Part shown: positions 12,007 through 24,274 of the stretch, in pieces
Numbering within the stretch: position 1 is the stretch's first letter
How the letters are laid out: each line of letters opens with the position of its first letter
Source: Volvox africanus
Lineage: Eukaryota; Chlorophyta; Chlorophyceae; Chlamydomonadales; Volvocaceae
Direction: 5' to 3'
Length of the DNA: 64,000 bases
NCBI GenBank assembly: GCA_030268105.1
Contig: BSDZ01000004.1
Location: forward strand, 1,173,001 to 1,237,000
Made by a program: the position numbers and the translations under genes
Notes under the pieces: model-generated
The model's database searches: none
What the model was told of the DNA's origin: nothing
What the model saw: only the letters and a program-made list of their open reading frames with translations

Positions 12007-13200
12007 CCCGCACGTCATCCTAAAGCATCCATGCTCATGTTTACATCCAGTTCGACATGTTTACATCCAAGTTAGGCTACTTCAGCCCGCACACATAGGC
12101 TGCACACGCCGCACAAAGCTGAACAAACCACTCATGTGTTACCAAGCGCCTACCCTTCTCCCGTAGTCCACCGTAGATACGGCAGACCGAGAATGGGGAT
12201 GTGGGATGCGCTTCTTTTGCCCCCTTTCACAAATGGGGCATTCCGTATTCGCGCCACTTCCACCAAAGGTGAATGGGGATCATCATACATACCTATTGCA
12301 AATTGCCGCCACTTCTTTTCGAACGAAACCTGAATATAGACTGATATAATTGCAGGGGCACAGCCTGGAGGTCGAAGAAGAAACTAAAGGCTTCTCACGC
12401 AGCATCTACTACCCCTCTTCCATCCCCTCTTTCATCCCCATGTCCACCGTTGGCCGCCGTTTAACGCCGTAGGTTACTTGGGTTACATCGCGCCTACGGC
12501 CCCTGAAGGGTTGGTTCTACACCGCCAGCCCTAGCTTGCATGCTGCGCCTAGGTTCCCCCGCATTAACTTACTAATGCCGTACTGCCTCGCTCGCTCACA
12601 CGGTCACACACCCATCTTACCTTTTCTACCAACCTTTAACGGACTAACCAACAAGACGAGCAACAACTGCTGTCTGTGCCTGCAGACAGAAAGGCCTTAC
12701 AACCAATAAAACCCAATACGGCAGCGCCGTTCATTCTCCAACACGACTTCGCCAGGATCGTGTGGACGGTCCTACGCCAGCGTCCAGCCCGCAATCGCTT
12801 CAAAATTTAATAATGGATACCAACATCAGCCTCGTGAATATATATAGATAATATGCTAGTATAACCCACCAGCACCAATCAAGTCATCAGGTTGGCACTC
12901 ACGACTCGTCCGTACCAGCCCCCACTGGACGGCCAGCCATTTCGCCAACCCTCAGGTCAGTCATGCAGCTCAATTGCGCGACGCGACAAGGCAGCACTTA
13001 TCAACCACGCTGGCTCACTGCCTCAGTGCCAACTGATTTCATGGCTTTCATTGATTCATAGCATATCCCGATAGAGCTTTCAGCACCCGAGTCAGGAAGC
13101 CCGGAAAAGCCCGTCAATCTGGAAGACGTGGACGCAGGGACTGAGGCTCCTCGGCCTCCATCCCCTGGCGCCGCTACACGAGCCAGCTTGTCTCAGCTCT

Positions 13201-13295
13201 CGGCACACGGCACACTGCGCACGGCACACGGCACACGGCGCACGCCACACGGCGCACGGCGCACGGCACACGGCGCACGCCACACGGCGCACGGG
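13201..13295. repeat. minisatellite of CACGGCGCACG-type units
   Basis: About 95 bp made of imperfect 7-14 bp units alternating GCACGGCACAC and GGCGCACGCCACAC. It lies about 50 bp beyond the 3' end of the lipase gene. The Arg/Ala/Cys-rich frames across it are artefacts of the repeat. Confidence 0.8.
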
Positions 13296-13343
13296 GACGT
13301 CGCCAACATGGATCGATCTGCTGGTGGAAACCGACCATGAGGG

Positions 13344-16325
13344 CTAATCTGGAAGGCTGTCAGCCTGACAGCTGCTTGCCTGCCTATGCATTTGTCTGTC
13401 CGTCGAACGCCCTTGCGGCCCTTGCGGCCAGACCATGCACTGGTCTACCAGGTACTGCATTGCGTCTCGGCAGTGCCGGAACAGCCGGTTCGAAACTATG
13501 ATGGCGGAGTGGGCGTGAAGCACGTTGCATGTGTCCACATGCACCTTGCGCACCGGCAGCGTCGCCAGCTGAGCCACCAGCCACGCCTGCAGGCAGGCAA
13601 AGAGTACAGGGCCGCACAGGACCGGCTAAAAGCAGCAACGCGCCGTGAGAATCTGAGGAGTGGGAAGTCAGCGCTGCTATCGTCTAGCAGCCGCATCACA
13701 TACCTGTGCGCCCTTTTCCCACTAACACTCGGATTGCTTTGTAATTGCTAAATCGCAACACTCTTCCAGCATGAAATTTGAAGGGGCCGTAAGGCGACGA
13801 ACGCTGCGCTCGTAACTCGATCATGAGTTCATATGTGGCATGTAGGAGGCGGCGGTCGAGCTAGATAGAACTCCGTGTGGCGCGTGAATGCGGTGACACT
13901 CTGGTGGCGAAGCATGACTCGACATGCCCTAACACGCATACCCTCACAAAATGTACATTACACATCAATGCGCCAATAGTGCAAGGTAAGTAAATTACCT
14001 GAAGGCCACATTTGTCGCTGGCGGGCGGCAGCCCCGCAAATAGCTGCTGTTGCTGCCGCAAATGGTCCTTATGCAGGGGCACACGATCCTCGAGACCGCC
14101 CTTGGTCCCCGGACCGCCACCAGCAAACCCAGACGTAACAAGCACGGTGCCGCCACCGTAACCGCTGTCATTGCCCCCGGCCCCGGCGCGGACCAGCAGC
14201 CCGCTCTCCACATCGGCCGTACGGGGCCGTCCTGGAGGCAAATCCGGTCCGTGCAGCGACGACTGCTGCTTGACGGAGCCTCCAGTAGCGCCGCCGCCCC
14301 AACTCGTGTACAGGTTTTGGAGAACCGACTTGGCCACCGCCGTCGTTTTGCGTCGGCTGTGGAGCCGCCCGTGCAGTAGCGCCAGCAGCGGCATCATCAG
14401 CACCAGCGGAAGTAGAATCACCGCCATTAGGGTCAGCAACATGAGGAGGAGCCTGCCATGTAGGGGCCGCCGGGCGGGACTGGGTTCCCCCGGAATCTCG
14501 CCGGGCGCTCGAGGCCGGACGATGGACGGGTATGCGGGATCCACAAGGGCAACTGCATGCTCAAAACCTCGGAGTGGGTACGGCTCCTCCAGCTGCATAG
14601 CCGCAGAGCAAAATGTCACCGTCCTGTGCAAACACGCCACAGAGACAGAGACAGACAGACAGAGAAAGAGAGAGAGAGAAAAAGGCCGTAAGCAGAAGAG
14701 CGGATAGACATCCAGAAGGTGTCGAGTACAACTGCGAACACGGGCTTGGTGGGAGAAAGTCGGTCTTTGTTCATAAACGGTAGCGCCGCCGTGGCCTAAA
14801 ATCTTGCTAAGGAGGAAGGCACGCCCCGGGTGCGGAGACCACTCCGTCTCCGAGTGTGCACGGATAAACACATACGCATTCTCTTCTAGACGCACGCGGC
14901 ACAGCCTTCACACGCGCGCGGAGGCCCAAGGAAACTGCGGTCCGGTGCTGCAGCGCATGGCTTTCCCAGGATAGCTTAATCACACGGCGCATACTCGTGA
15001 GTTTTTAATCAAAGCGGCTGAAGGACGCGATACACGCGATCTGTTCATGTCGTTCATGTCTATGCGAATGTTCAAGTTGTACCGCATACGGCATTACGGT
15101 ACACACACCTGTCGTGTCGCACATTTGCCACCGCCACGATGTTCTTGAAGCTGCGCAATGCAGCCATGAAGTTCAGTCCAGGGTGGCTTAGCACGCAAAG
15201 CAGAGGGGGACCCCAGGGTGTGGCGTCTTTGAGGTAGAGCTGCGTGCCCGTGCGCGACAGGGCCTCAGGTGCGGGGAGGTTCACCAACCGTTGGATAGCA
15301 TTGGTTGTCTGGCGCCAAGCGCCCAGGTGCGGGGTAGCAATAGTGATGAAATTGAGAGGCATCACATGATCAAAATAACCTTCCGAGAACAGCCTGCGGG
15401 ATTGTGCCAGATCCATGGTGGCACACGCACCAATTAGAAGGCTACTCAGGCGGGTGTTGGTATTATGAGAGGGAGTGGAGCCAGCGGGCGCGTAAACCTG
15501 GGAAGCGCGCTCGACGACGAGGATGTGGAGGATGACGAGGAGGGGACAGGATTGCAACATTCTGGGCGTGCTGAGCGATGAAATGGACGAAACGCTGAGG
15601 AGTCGAACTTCGCGTGAGAGCGGCGGCTGGGAAACATCATCATGCAAAGGACATGAACGTGCAGATATGCGTATGTTGGTGTTGTGTCTCTATTACGTGA
15701 TGAGACCAGGACGAGCAGCTACGATATATTGGGTATTAAGAAACTGAAAATACATCCAGGCTCTCAGCGGTTTGTAATCAGAATTATCTGGGTGCAGGAA
15801 TGCACAGTGTGGTGGCGTACGCGATGGCACATGCGCCCGGAGACCCCGAACCCCAGGGCCTCTAAGATGTTCGCTCTCTTCTCTCCCTGGAGAGCAACGT
15901 GCTTGAAGAGAGGTGGATGTTTCGGGACGGAGCCCGGGTACCTGCCAGCGGCGTAGCGGGCGATAAGGCCGCCCAGACTGTAACCGATGAAGCTGATATG
16001 AGTGGGAGGGGTGCCCTGGTGCACCAAATTGTCGTGCGCGCTCTTGACGCCTTGAAAAAGGCGCTCTCCACAGATGTCGATTCCATCGTATGTCGCAAAC
16101 TGTTAATTACAGGGATCCCAAGCCAAGCGTTCGTAGAAGGATGTTGCTAAAGGTGGTCACGTATCAGCACGAGTCGCTCACCTTGAAGTTACCTGCAAAG
16201 TTGAACACAAATCCAGTATTCCCTAGGCGTTCTGTAAGCAAATTTTCAAGATATTTTGTATTTATTGGAGCTCCCCGAACGCCATGTTGGAGGACTACCA
16301 GGTGCATCTCAAATTTGCGATCTCT
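13344..16325 (-). CDS. DUF676-type serine esterase/lipase, 5' end not found
   Basis: Five exons join in phase: 16182-16325, 15942-16099, 15109-15393, 13999-14623 and 13344-13625 (the last could start at 13586). They encode about 497 residues. The first gives HLVVLQHGVRG, the oxyanion-side start of the hydrolase fold, and the second gives TYDGIDICGERL and the nucleophile elbow GYSLGG. The third gives PLNFITIATPHLG and VRHDR with the likely catalytic Asp. The last gives LHAHSAIIV with the likely His, so Ser, Asp and His are all present. The order matches the putative serine esterase family DUF676 (ROG1/YOR059c-like) of lipid hydrolases. The fourth exon inserts a Pro/Arg stretch, one hydrophobic helix (LLLMLLTLMAVILLPLVL) and a Gly-rich region between Asp and His, suggesting membrane attachment. 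The intron before it has a long CT tract. The N-terminal exon and start codon, above 16325, were not identified. The substrate is unknown. Confidence 0.85.
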
Positions 16326-18072
16326 CTAAAAATATGGTGGTAATCATATCACACATATATAAAACGTATCTCCGGAGTACTCAAATCGTCTGACATTTAC
16401 ATTTTCATATAGTTTCGGGGCCTAACACTTTTCCCCCGTGACCCTAAGAGGTGACCCTGGACTGCTCCACTCATCCCCTCAACTAAATCATGACAACAGC
16501 TATGTCATGCAGTAGATCTGGGGGTTAATTCATTATTGGAAGCGTAAAACTCGACAATTTACTGCAATTTCGCTTAACCGTTACCGTTGTAAAGTAAAGG
16601 GGTAGGCCGAGGACTTCATGGAGTTTTCGGTGCTTTAGCCCTGACTGCTTAGCTCAATTCAGCTCTATGTAAGCGGTGATATCTGTTAATTGGCCTCATC
16701 CTAATGTGACGCATTTGCTTGGTCCGGGCGTTGTTGTGTGTGGCGGGACTGAGATATCCTCTTTCCATGCTATTCAATCATTGAACTCGCCGGCGTTAAA
16801 AATTGGGTTTGTGTCATTATGTCGAAACTTGCTAAGTGTCTGGTTAATGTGCCAGCCGAGAACCTTGCGGAGAACCCAAATGCAACGTAATAAGAATCTA
16901 AATGTTGCTGGAAGCGGAAAGTTGTGGTATGGAGTAGGTTGTAGTCTTTATAGCCAGGTCTCTGGGGCACCGTATCGCCGGCCAGGTCCCGGTGATCTTA
17001 AGCTTTCCTCCCGCATCAACAGCAGCGCGCATCAGGTGATTACATGGGAGTTCTCCGGTGAGTGGGATTGTGACTTGCACGTAGACGCGATCCCCCTATC
17101 GGGATAGGATCCTCTGCTCAGGAATTTTAGGCAGGGCTTTTCGTGTGTTCTAGCACGACACGTTTAATCTATGATGGCCTGGATGACGCTTCGCTGCAAT
17201 CGATATATTAAATGATTGAGATGAAATATGGCCAAGGGATTGCCCTCTTCCACGGATGTGTATCTCCTTGCACCTCTATGCACCCGCAGCAGCCACCTCC
17301 CACTGTTGGTGATAGCGGCTGTAACGCCACCAACAACCATCCCAGGCGACAAGCCTTGTCAATGTGTGTACACATCGAAACTTCATCCGGAAAAACGTCA
17401 GAACGCACCAAAAGAGGGGAATTACCTCATCCATGATAAATTGGTCCTAGCTAGGGACCGCATTCATCATGAACTTAAGTCAAATGTTCCTAGCCATCCT
17501 GCATCGCGGTTGGGGCCGCAATATGTCCGCTTTCGAAATGTCTGTCCTGTTTGTTCAGGGAACATAACCTCTTGTGTTGAACACGTGTATTGATCTGCAA
17601 TAAATGTTGGCATGTCGCTCATCCTCCTCCCCCGTTTCAACCATGCAATTTTGTTAGTCCGCTCTCTTAATACACATGTGTTCATTATTCTCTGACGCTA
17701 CCCATTCTCCCCCAACACGAGGATTTCTTCATGGCACTACGGCAATTGCCATACCCTTTCCAGCGCGTGTCGACCCCTTCCCAAAGGATTCCTGCAGCTG
17801 TAACTCCACGGTGGTGATCTTCTGAACAAAGGGAAAGGGAAATCCCTTTGTTCTTCTTCGTTAAGCCCCAAACCTCCTCCACTCACAGCCGTAGCGCCAG
17901 ATTCTATAGCATTCTCTTTTTACGATATACAAATGACCTTAACTTGCACTTGCACACATGCTAATGACGAGCTCCGATTGGCCGTTCGGCCAGCACTGGT
18001 AAAACTTGCCTGCTACGCATGAGGCGTACCTACTCTGGAGCCGATTCCTTGCAATGGCCTGCCTGATGACAT
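16326..18072. other. gap between lipase and copper cluster
   Basis: It should hold the missing first exon and promoter of the leftward lipase gene and the 3' UTR of CTR-D. Frames such as the plus-strand 143-codon frame at 16676-17107 have no recognisable content. No TGTAA signal was found close to the CTR-D stop. Confidence 0.4.
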
Positions 18073-21000
18073 TCACCCATGCCCACCGTTGCTATCGACC
18101 TGTTTGGCATTGAGTTGATTACCACCACCGCTGCCATTGGTTACTGCCATGGCAATCCCCGTGAAGCTTGTGCCGCCCCGTGATGCTTGTTTCGTACTGG
18201 GAGGGGGAATGACCACCCCACAGCAAATTTCCATGTCACTAACTCCATTAGCCTCTGCCCCCACGTGTCGCTGGTAGTTCTCTCGCAGATGCCCCAGCAG
18301 CAGTGTGCCTAGGCCATAGCCCAGCACTACCGCTGTAAAGTAAGCTCCATTGAAGGTCATCGCTATGAGCATAGCAAACAAGTCCAGTGCAGTAAAAAGC
18401 ACTGCAACCGGACAGGGAAGACGTAAGTAACAAGAACCATCCTGGCAGGCAGAGAGCTGGGTTGCTGCTGCTAGCGCAACCGATGGGGCGTACGACTGAA
18501 TGGAAACGAACCAGGTATTGACTCAGCTCACGACTGTACTCAGCGAAACACATAAATGCTCAAACAGCATGTAGACCACCGTCGCCTAGCTGGTGCAGAT
18601 GCGGAAGTGAAGGCGGAACATTCATGGCATGTGGTACATCACGCCCAATACCTACAGAACCTTGCCCAGTAAGTAACGGGGTCGTGACGGACTCACAAGT
18701 GATGATGGAGGATACCAAATTCTGCAGTGCCTGTCCACCGCTTGGCAACCACCAGTGCACCGATGGCTGTGGGGATGGCGCTAATGGAGCCAGCCGGCCC
18801 GCAGCCACTGCAGCAACTAGGATGAATTGGGCTGTACGCAATGCAACAGATGTGAAACTCATCGCCGCAATTGCGACGAAGCTACCAACGGCTTGGCCTG
18901 AAGGGGTGTGTGTACATTTGCGGGGCGGGGTCATGAACAATCCAAGGGCTTTAACCTGTACAGATCGGCAACGCGCATTCAAATGAGGAATAAAAGAGCA
19001 GTCGAAAAGCGTAGGAGGGTTGATGTGCACGAAGACGACTTATGAGTGTAAGAATAAGCTGAAGAAGAAAACAGCACATATGAGAAACCTGGTTTCAGAG
19101 CACCCACCATATCCCTAGAGTTTGGAGTGCCGACCGAAGGCCCATAAGGGGGGGGGAAAGAGGAAAAGAACCTGGACATGGCCCAATCCAAGAGACTTTA
19201 CCTCATTTACCTGTTGTCTTCGGCAGCCAGGTCCTGAACAGCAGAATCTCCCTCGTGCGCTGGTGGAAGAACATGAGCATCGAGGGAATGTCGGAAGACG
19301 ATGATCCGGCGCCATAGGCTCCAGCACCGGTACAGTAGTGGCTAAAGTCACTGCTGCCCCCGCTCTCATCTACCCAGGCCATCGATGCCTTGCACCAAGT
19401 AGCGTAGACATCACACTTTATCATGTATGGCATCTCTGTACACATGCTGGACATCGCGCCAATGTAGTCGTTGCAGCTAAGCTGTCAGGTCGACGGGTGG
19501 AGATAGATTTGGCGGGAGGGAAAGGTCCGCAGGGATATCGGTCTTTCAGAGCGCGGATAACGCATTTGAAACCGTTGTCGAGGTGCAAGTATATGGCGGC
19601 ACGCCATGAATTATAGTCCAGCGGTGAACGTGAGCCTAGGCCCATTCTACATGCCCATCTGCCCCAACTTAGCTCCAGAAGCATCTTGTTTATGCATGTC
19701 AGACATATCCTCCTCAAACCAAACTTGCAAAATCCGCACTCACCTAGATGCCCATGCTCGATACTTATGCTCATGAACTCACCTGTGTGCATGTTTCACA
19801 TTCTACCATGTCCATAGAGCTGCACATGGCCATCACAGCCTTGCGAGCCTCGTTGGTTGAGGGAAGCCTGAAGTTGGGCACATACATACATACGTACATA
19901 CATACATGGAGTTCGTGGATGGTTTGCTTGAGGTTTCAGGACAGCTGCGCCATCGTGACGTCCCCAGACCCTACCTGCTCCACGCCTATTGCCGGACTGA
20001 TCAGTGGTACACATGGTACACATGGTACTAAACGTTCGAGATCCTATACTTTCAAATGACACCATTTCCGGTTGTGGCAAATCCGCTGCCTGCGCGGCAC
20101 TATTTACAGCATCCTGGGGTGTCTACGAGTAGTACCCGGGATGGGCCGTGTATGGACATTTTCCGTTCGGACCTTTGCTTATTAGGCGGATATGACAGAT
20201 GCAACACTACTCACCCCGGAATGGCAGGGAATGAGCGGCACTGCTGTACGACACTGGTGTTCTTGCACAGTGCCACGTACGACTTGCAGCCACTCATGCT
20301 CGGCATGTCAAGGCAGATGGTGGCGAGCAGAGTCATGGGGCGGCAGAAGTCACCAGTGACGTTACCAGCCTGCATGGAAAGAGGGGAATAGGAGGGATTG
20401 TAACACAAGGGTGCAATTGCGTGATGCCAGGGAGCGAGTCCCGCATTACATTCCTCCCCGTCCTGCAGTGAACGTCCTCGGGCACCCCTCGCATCCCATT
20501 GGGCAGCTTGCGCCTTGCACCCGACAGATGGGGATCCTGAGTATTCTGGCACTACCATATCTTTTGCGGCGGGAACCCCAACATATCTATAGGATCGATC
20601 TCTTGATGTCTGTTTGAAAGCCCGGTGAAAGACATGCGCCTAATCCTCCAAGGCACTAAACGGCCACGCGTGCAATGAATGCCACTTCAGCCAGGTCGAA
20701 GAGCCAACCCTTAAAAATGCGGACCACCCTTAGCCAGCTGCAGTCAACCGTCCTTTCCCTACCTGGCAAGCTGAACGGATCGTGCAACCAGGCATGTACG
20801 GCATTGGTGTACACAAGGACATGATGTCCGCAGTGATGCTTGAGGATGGGTACTCGTACGAAGCGCATTGTGGCAAGGACGAGTTTGTGATGCAGGAAGG
20901 CGTTTGAACAATTTGGAAAGAGTTATCCAACATCAAACTGCTGTATGGTTGTGGCCGGGGTGGCGGGGGGCTTGGGTTTAGAAGGCTTGGCAAAAACGGA

Positions 21001-22532
21001 CCAGGCAGCTCCGGATTTGACGGCAGCGGGCTTGGTAGCGGCGGGCTTGGTGGCAGGGGGCTTGGTGGCGACGGACTCGACGATGGTAGACTTGGCTGTG
21101 GCGAATTTGGCAGTTCCGGACTTGGTGGATTGGGGCTGGGCGGTGATAAAATAACGCCAGGTGCAGCTGGAGGTGGCGATGGTTGCTGCGGTGGCTGTGG
21201 CCTGCTTAGAGGTATGGGTGAAGGTGGTAGCGGCGGCTGCGGACTTGGAGGTAGGGATGGCCTGGGACTTGGTGGACGAGGCCAGGGGCTTGGGGGTGGG
21301 GATGGCCTGGGACTTGGTGGACGAGGCCACGGGCTTGGGGGTGGGGATGGCGACGGAGTGGGTGGATCGGGTGGTGGTGAGGGGGGTCGTGGAGGAGCCA
21401 CTCCCGGCATCATGAAGTCCGGACTTATACATAACACAGCAGTGGCGGCACCATATGGACTGCCATCTGATAAGCAGAAGTCCAACCAGGGGCCACAATG
21501 TCCCATGTCCATGGAGTAACAGCCCTCACTGTACGACACTGCGAATAACAGAACAAGACGGGGTATTTCACAGGAACAAAGCATTTACGGCCTCAGCCAC
21601 TTGGACGGCAACGATATACTTGATGTCACACTTAAATCCCATGCAACCGGAACCTGCGGCGAGGCTCTGCGGGCTGTGCTGACGAAACCAGCTGTTGCTC
21701 GGGGCAAAGCTCCCGCCCCCTACTTGGTTGCGTCGGCAATGCTAGAGGCGTCCCATCTATGTCTTTTGAAGCTTATGACCACGGTGACGGGGACACTTCG
21801 GTCCCATCTATGCCATAATGCCAGGTGACGGCCTGGCGGTGCCCTCCAAAGCAAATGTCCTTGTATTCACACTTTGGCAAGGACGCACCCAATGGGTCGG
21901 GGCAGGACTCCTTGGTGCAGGACAAGCATCCAAGCATGTCGGCAAGCCTAGCCATTTCTCCACAGGCGCCCAAATGAAGGCTCCGGATCTCAGAAGTGCT
22001 TGTCATGTTATATGGCACCAAGCAGCTGCGGAACTGGGTCTCATCTAGATAAGAAGCTTGCAGCCTGCGGCATGAACACGTTTGCATCGTTACCATGCAC
22101 TGAAGGAAAGCTATGGCCTTTGAATGCATGAACGTTGGCATGATAGCAGGTGCAGGTGGGCTGGACCAAAGGGTCGGCCATTTGGACTGCAGCTGAGCGA
22201 CGAAACCATTGCTCAACGAGTAGATGCACATTTATTATCCTGACTTACTGTTTACAGAGTCCAATTGAGTCCGCTATTCCACCATCATCGCTGCACAGAC
22301 TGCTAGCAACCCGCCAGGTGTCACACAGAGCTGAAAAGATTGGCGGATCCAGAGTCTCATTTTTGCAAAGCCTATACATGCTGCAACCAATAGCACTGCG
22401 AGCTGGCTCCTGACTGCACACTGAGACCAGCGTTGAGTGCAGGATGACTGGTGGAGGCGGGCAAGTTAATTGAGATACTGTAAGGAAAATATGTGATAGC
22501 CACCACAAAACAATGAAATGCAGCCGCGACAT
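18073..22532 (-). CDS. CTR: CTR-type copper transporter with Cys-Met ectodomain (CTR-D)
   Basis: Eight exons join in phase: 22249-22532, 21889-22064, 20763-21538, 20215-20369, 19783-19867, 19211-19481, 18697-18897 and 18073-18401. They encode 758 residues. [20 protein letters not shown] is a signal peptide. The ectodomain holds five Cys-Met motifs: [38 protein letters not shown] and [10 protein letters not shown], most followed by x5-6-C. A long Ser-Pro rod lies in exon 3. Exon 6 ends with [18 protein letters not shown], the sequence that precedes helix 1 in CTR proteins. Exon 7 is helix 1. Exon 8 carries MLIAM (MxxxM, helix 2) and GYGLG (GxxxG, helix 3), the pore and packing signatures of CTR Cu(I) channels. 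The expected role is high-affinity Cu(I) uptake at the plasma membrane, as for CTR1/CTR2 of Chlamydomonas. The start chosen is the ATG giving a signal peptide; an upstream in-frame GTG is less likely. Of the four paralogues only this one has membrane helices. Confidence 0.92.
20108..20207 (+). repeat. R1 repeat, copy 2
   Basis: It begins GCATCCTGGGGTGTCTACG and ends GGCGGATATGACAGATGCAAC. It lies in the intron just after exon 4 of CTR-D and so is part of the 1.16-kb duplication. Confidence 0.6.
20403..20545 (+). repeat. dispersed repeat R3, copy 1
   Basis: The block from GGGTGCAATTGCGTGATGCC to CACCCGACAGATGGGG recurs in the same orientation at 26262-26404 (as part of the recent duplication). 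It recurs in inverted orientation, more diverged, at about 46128-46280. A fragment is also seen near 45888-45940. It has no coding content. Confidence 0.5.
21255..21345. repeat. tandem 48-bp units coding for the Ser-Pro rod of CTR-D
   Basis: Units containing GGCCTGGGACTTGGTGGACG are repeated almost exactly. On the coding (minus) strand they give [19 protein letters not shown] peptide. CTR-C lacks this expansion: its exon 3 is 407 nt against 776 nt here. Confidence 0.8.
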
Positions 22533-22705
22533 GTGGATGCGAAGGTGGCCCTCAAATTGTCGGCAGCAGTCGGCTGCAGAAGTGGAAGATTGCTGGGACC
22601 AGAAATATTCTACTTTGACATCGGCTAGTCCCAAATACCAACGTTTCTAAATTGGTAGCATGTTTTGCTTTATGGCTTGGACTCTAGGTAGTCACACTCT
22701 TTTGG

Positions 22706-22846
22706 GTACCTCAACAAGGGAACCCTTACCATAAAAAAACTATCGGGGCTAACATTTCTAAGCAAATAACTTCAAAGCGAATCTAGGAATCAGCCCCCAA
22801 CTTCGCCTGTCCTTCGCAGCGTACCATACGTACCAGTGTACCGTAC
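22706..22846 (-). promoter_or_regulatory. GTAC cluster, candidate copper-response element of CTR-D
   Basis: Four GTAC cores lie at 22821, 22830, 22838 and 22843, with a fifth at 22706. They sit about 175-315 bp upstream of the chosen CTR-D start. GTAC is the core of the copper-response element recognised by the SBP-domain regulator CRR1 in Chlamydomonas, which controls CTR1-3. Four cores in 26 bp is far above the chance rate of about one per 256 bases. The function is inferred. Confidence 0.6.
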
Positions 22847-24274
22847 ACAATCTACAACGACAACCACTGAGGCGCAACGTGGAACGGGATCTACATGCTA
22901 GATTAAACAATTATTGTTTGTTGGGATAATTTCTGCATGTATGCCTTGATGTCCGCTTTAGCGCAACACTTGCTCTGATGCTCATGAGTTCTCTTTCGTT
23001 GATTTTGTACCATCTTATACTGTTACCAGTTACGATAAAGCCCCAACCATGGGATATCACAACTAATCTTTTCGACCTGAAAATTCCAAAGGTGAAGAAT
23101 TTACTAACCGCAGATTGGAATGGGAAGCCAGAATGTACGAACAACGTTCGGAGTCTTGGGCATCATTCCTCCACAGCGTTGCAACCCAACCAGTCTGGTA
23201 TATATACGCGACAAGCACTTTCTCCGTTTCCTCTCATGGACAAGATTTTGGCATAGGAAAGCGCACTATACCGGCAGCTCTTTGGTATGACCCTGGTTAA
23301 AGGACTGGCAATGAATGCAAAGTGAACGCTGTCATATATGAATAAAACTTTGATCGCAGTTGCAACATTCATCTATCGGCGATAGGTCTCCGTGAAAGTT
23401 TCCTGACGAGGGAAGTCAAGCTGCTAGGCCCTTGCATAAACCGCTGCGCAATGTTTAGATAAAGAAAGCTTCCAGGCGATAACGCAGGGCGTGAGTTCAC
23501 CCGTGCAACGTCCATACATTCTATATGAATAAATGAACTAGCGCCATTCAGATTAGTAAGGAGCCGTAAAACTATCGAGGCCTACCCCCGAACATGTCAC
23601 ACTATTCCCTCCTTCCGTCTACACAGCATTGTAGAGGCAGCAGGCCAACATGAATCGATAGGGTACAGAAGATTTCATACGCTTACCACTTAGTGTATTA
23701 TGACACTGGTAACATTGCCGTATATTGTGAAGATGCTGCCAAAGGATCTATACATTGAAAATTTGTCAAGCTATATACACTACGTCATTAAACAGTCTGT
23801 ACGCACGTACGACAATCCTTAAATGGCACCGGCAGGCCCAAAACACGAAGCTCTACCTAAGCTCGGCAGTAAGTTCTTCCTACCATGTCGCAATGGCGAA
23901 CATCGTGGTGCGATGACCGACATAACGACCAGCGACCAATGTTAGGCAATAAGTATATACCCAGATGGGTGCGGCCTCTAATCGTCAACGATCCAAGGAA
24001 AATCTTACAGGGAGATTAACACCTTAAGCACATATGCTCACGTACCCACGCAAAAGTCAGCATGGGAAATACATAAAACATCATCAATCATGTCTTGGTA
24101 TTATTCTCGGGACATCCCTACCTCATCTGTTTTAGCTTTATGGTGCAAAGCTATATATTACCAACAAGCAACAGCTGCATTGTTGCAGACGCTGAAAGTG
24201 TTATTCTTTAACTTACTAAACAAGTCTTCGTCTTCATGTCAGCGTCGAACTATGCTAAATGATTTGAATCTGAA
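22847..24274. other. intergenic between CTR-D and CTR-C
   Basis: AT-rich DNA with only short frames and no recognisable gene. It should contain the distal promoter of CTR-D and the 3' UTR of CTR-C. Confidence 0.5.

Larger units (their letters stand above)
8926..13343. other. intergenic with repeats, no gene recognised
   Basis: No frame here resembles a known protein. Visible structure is a copy of a dispersed repeat at 9440-9540, a (CA)n tract at about 11969-12003 and a CACGGC-type minisatellite at 13201-13295. Confidence 0.5.
19742..20903. repeat. 1.16-kb segmental duplicate, copy in CTR-D
   Basis: This stretch is repeated at 25601-26762. By eye the copies are identical apart from a one-base indel (CCCCAG versus CCCCCAG, near 25822). 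It covers the end of exon 3, exons 4 and 5 and the introns between, so even intron DNA is conserved. That indicates a very recent duplication or gene conversion. Confidence 0.85.

Noticed and set aside
13092..13340. Cys-Arg-Ala repeat peptides
   Set aside because: Translation of the 13.2-kb minisatellite.
16676..17107. 143-codon plus-strand frame
   Set aside because: AT-rich codon use, no motif and no homology recognised; probably chance.
20730..21584. Pherophorin-type matrix protein suggested by SPPPPSP rods
   Set aside because: The flanking Cys spacing follows the CTR Cys-Met pattern and the exons join to a CTR transporter; the rod is only the hinge of exon 3.
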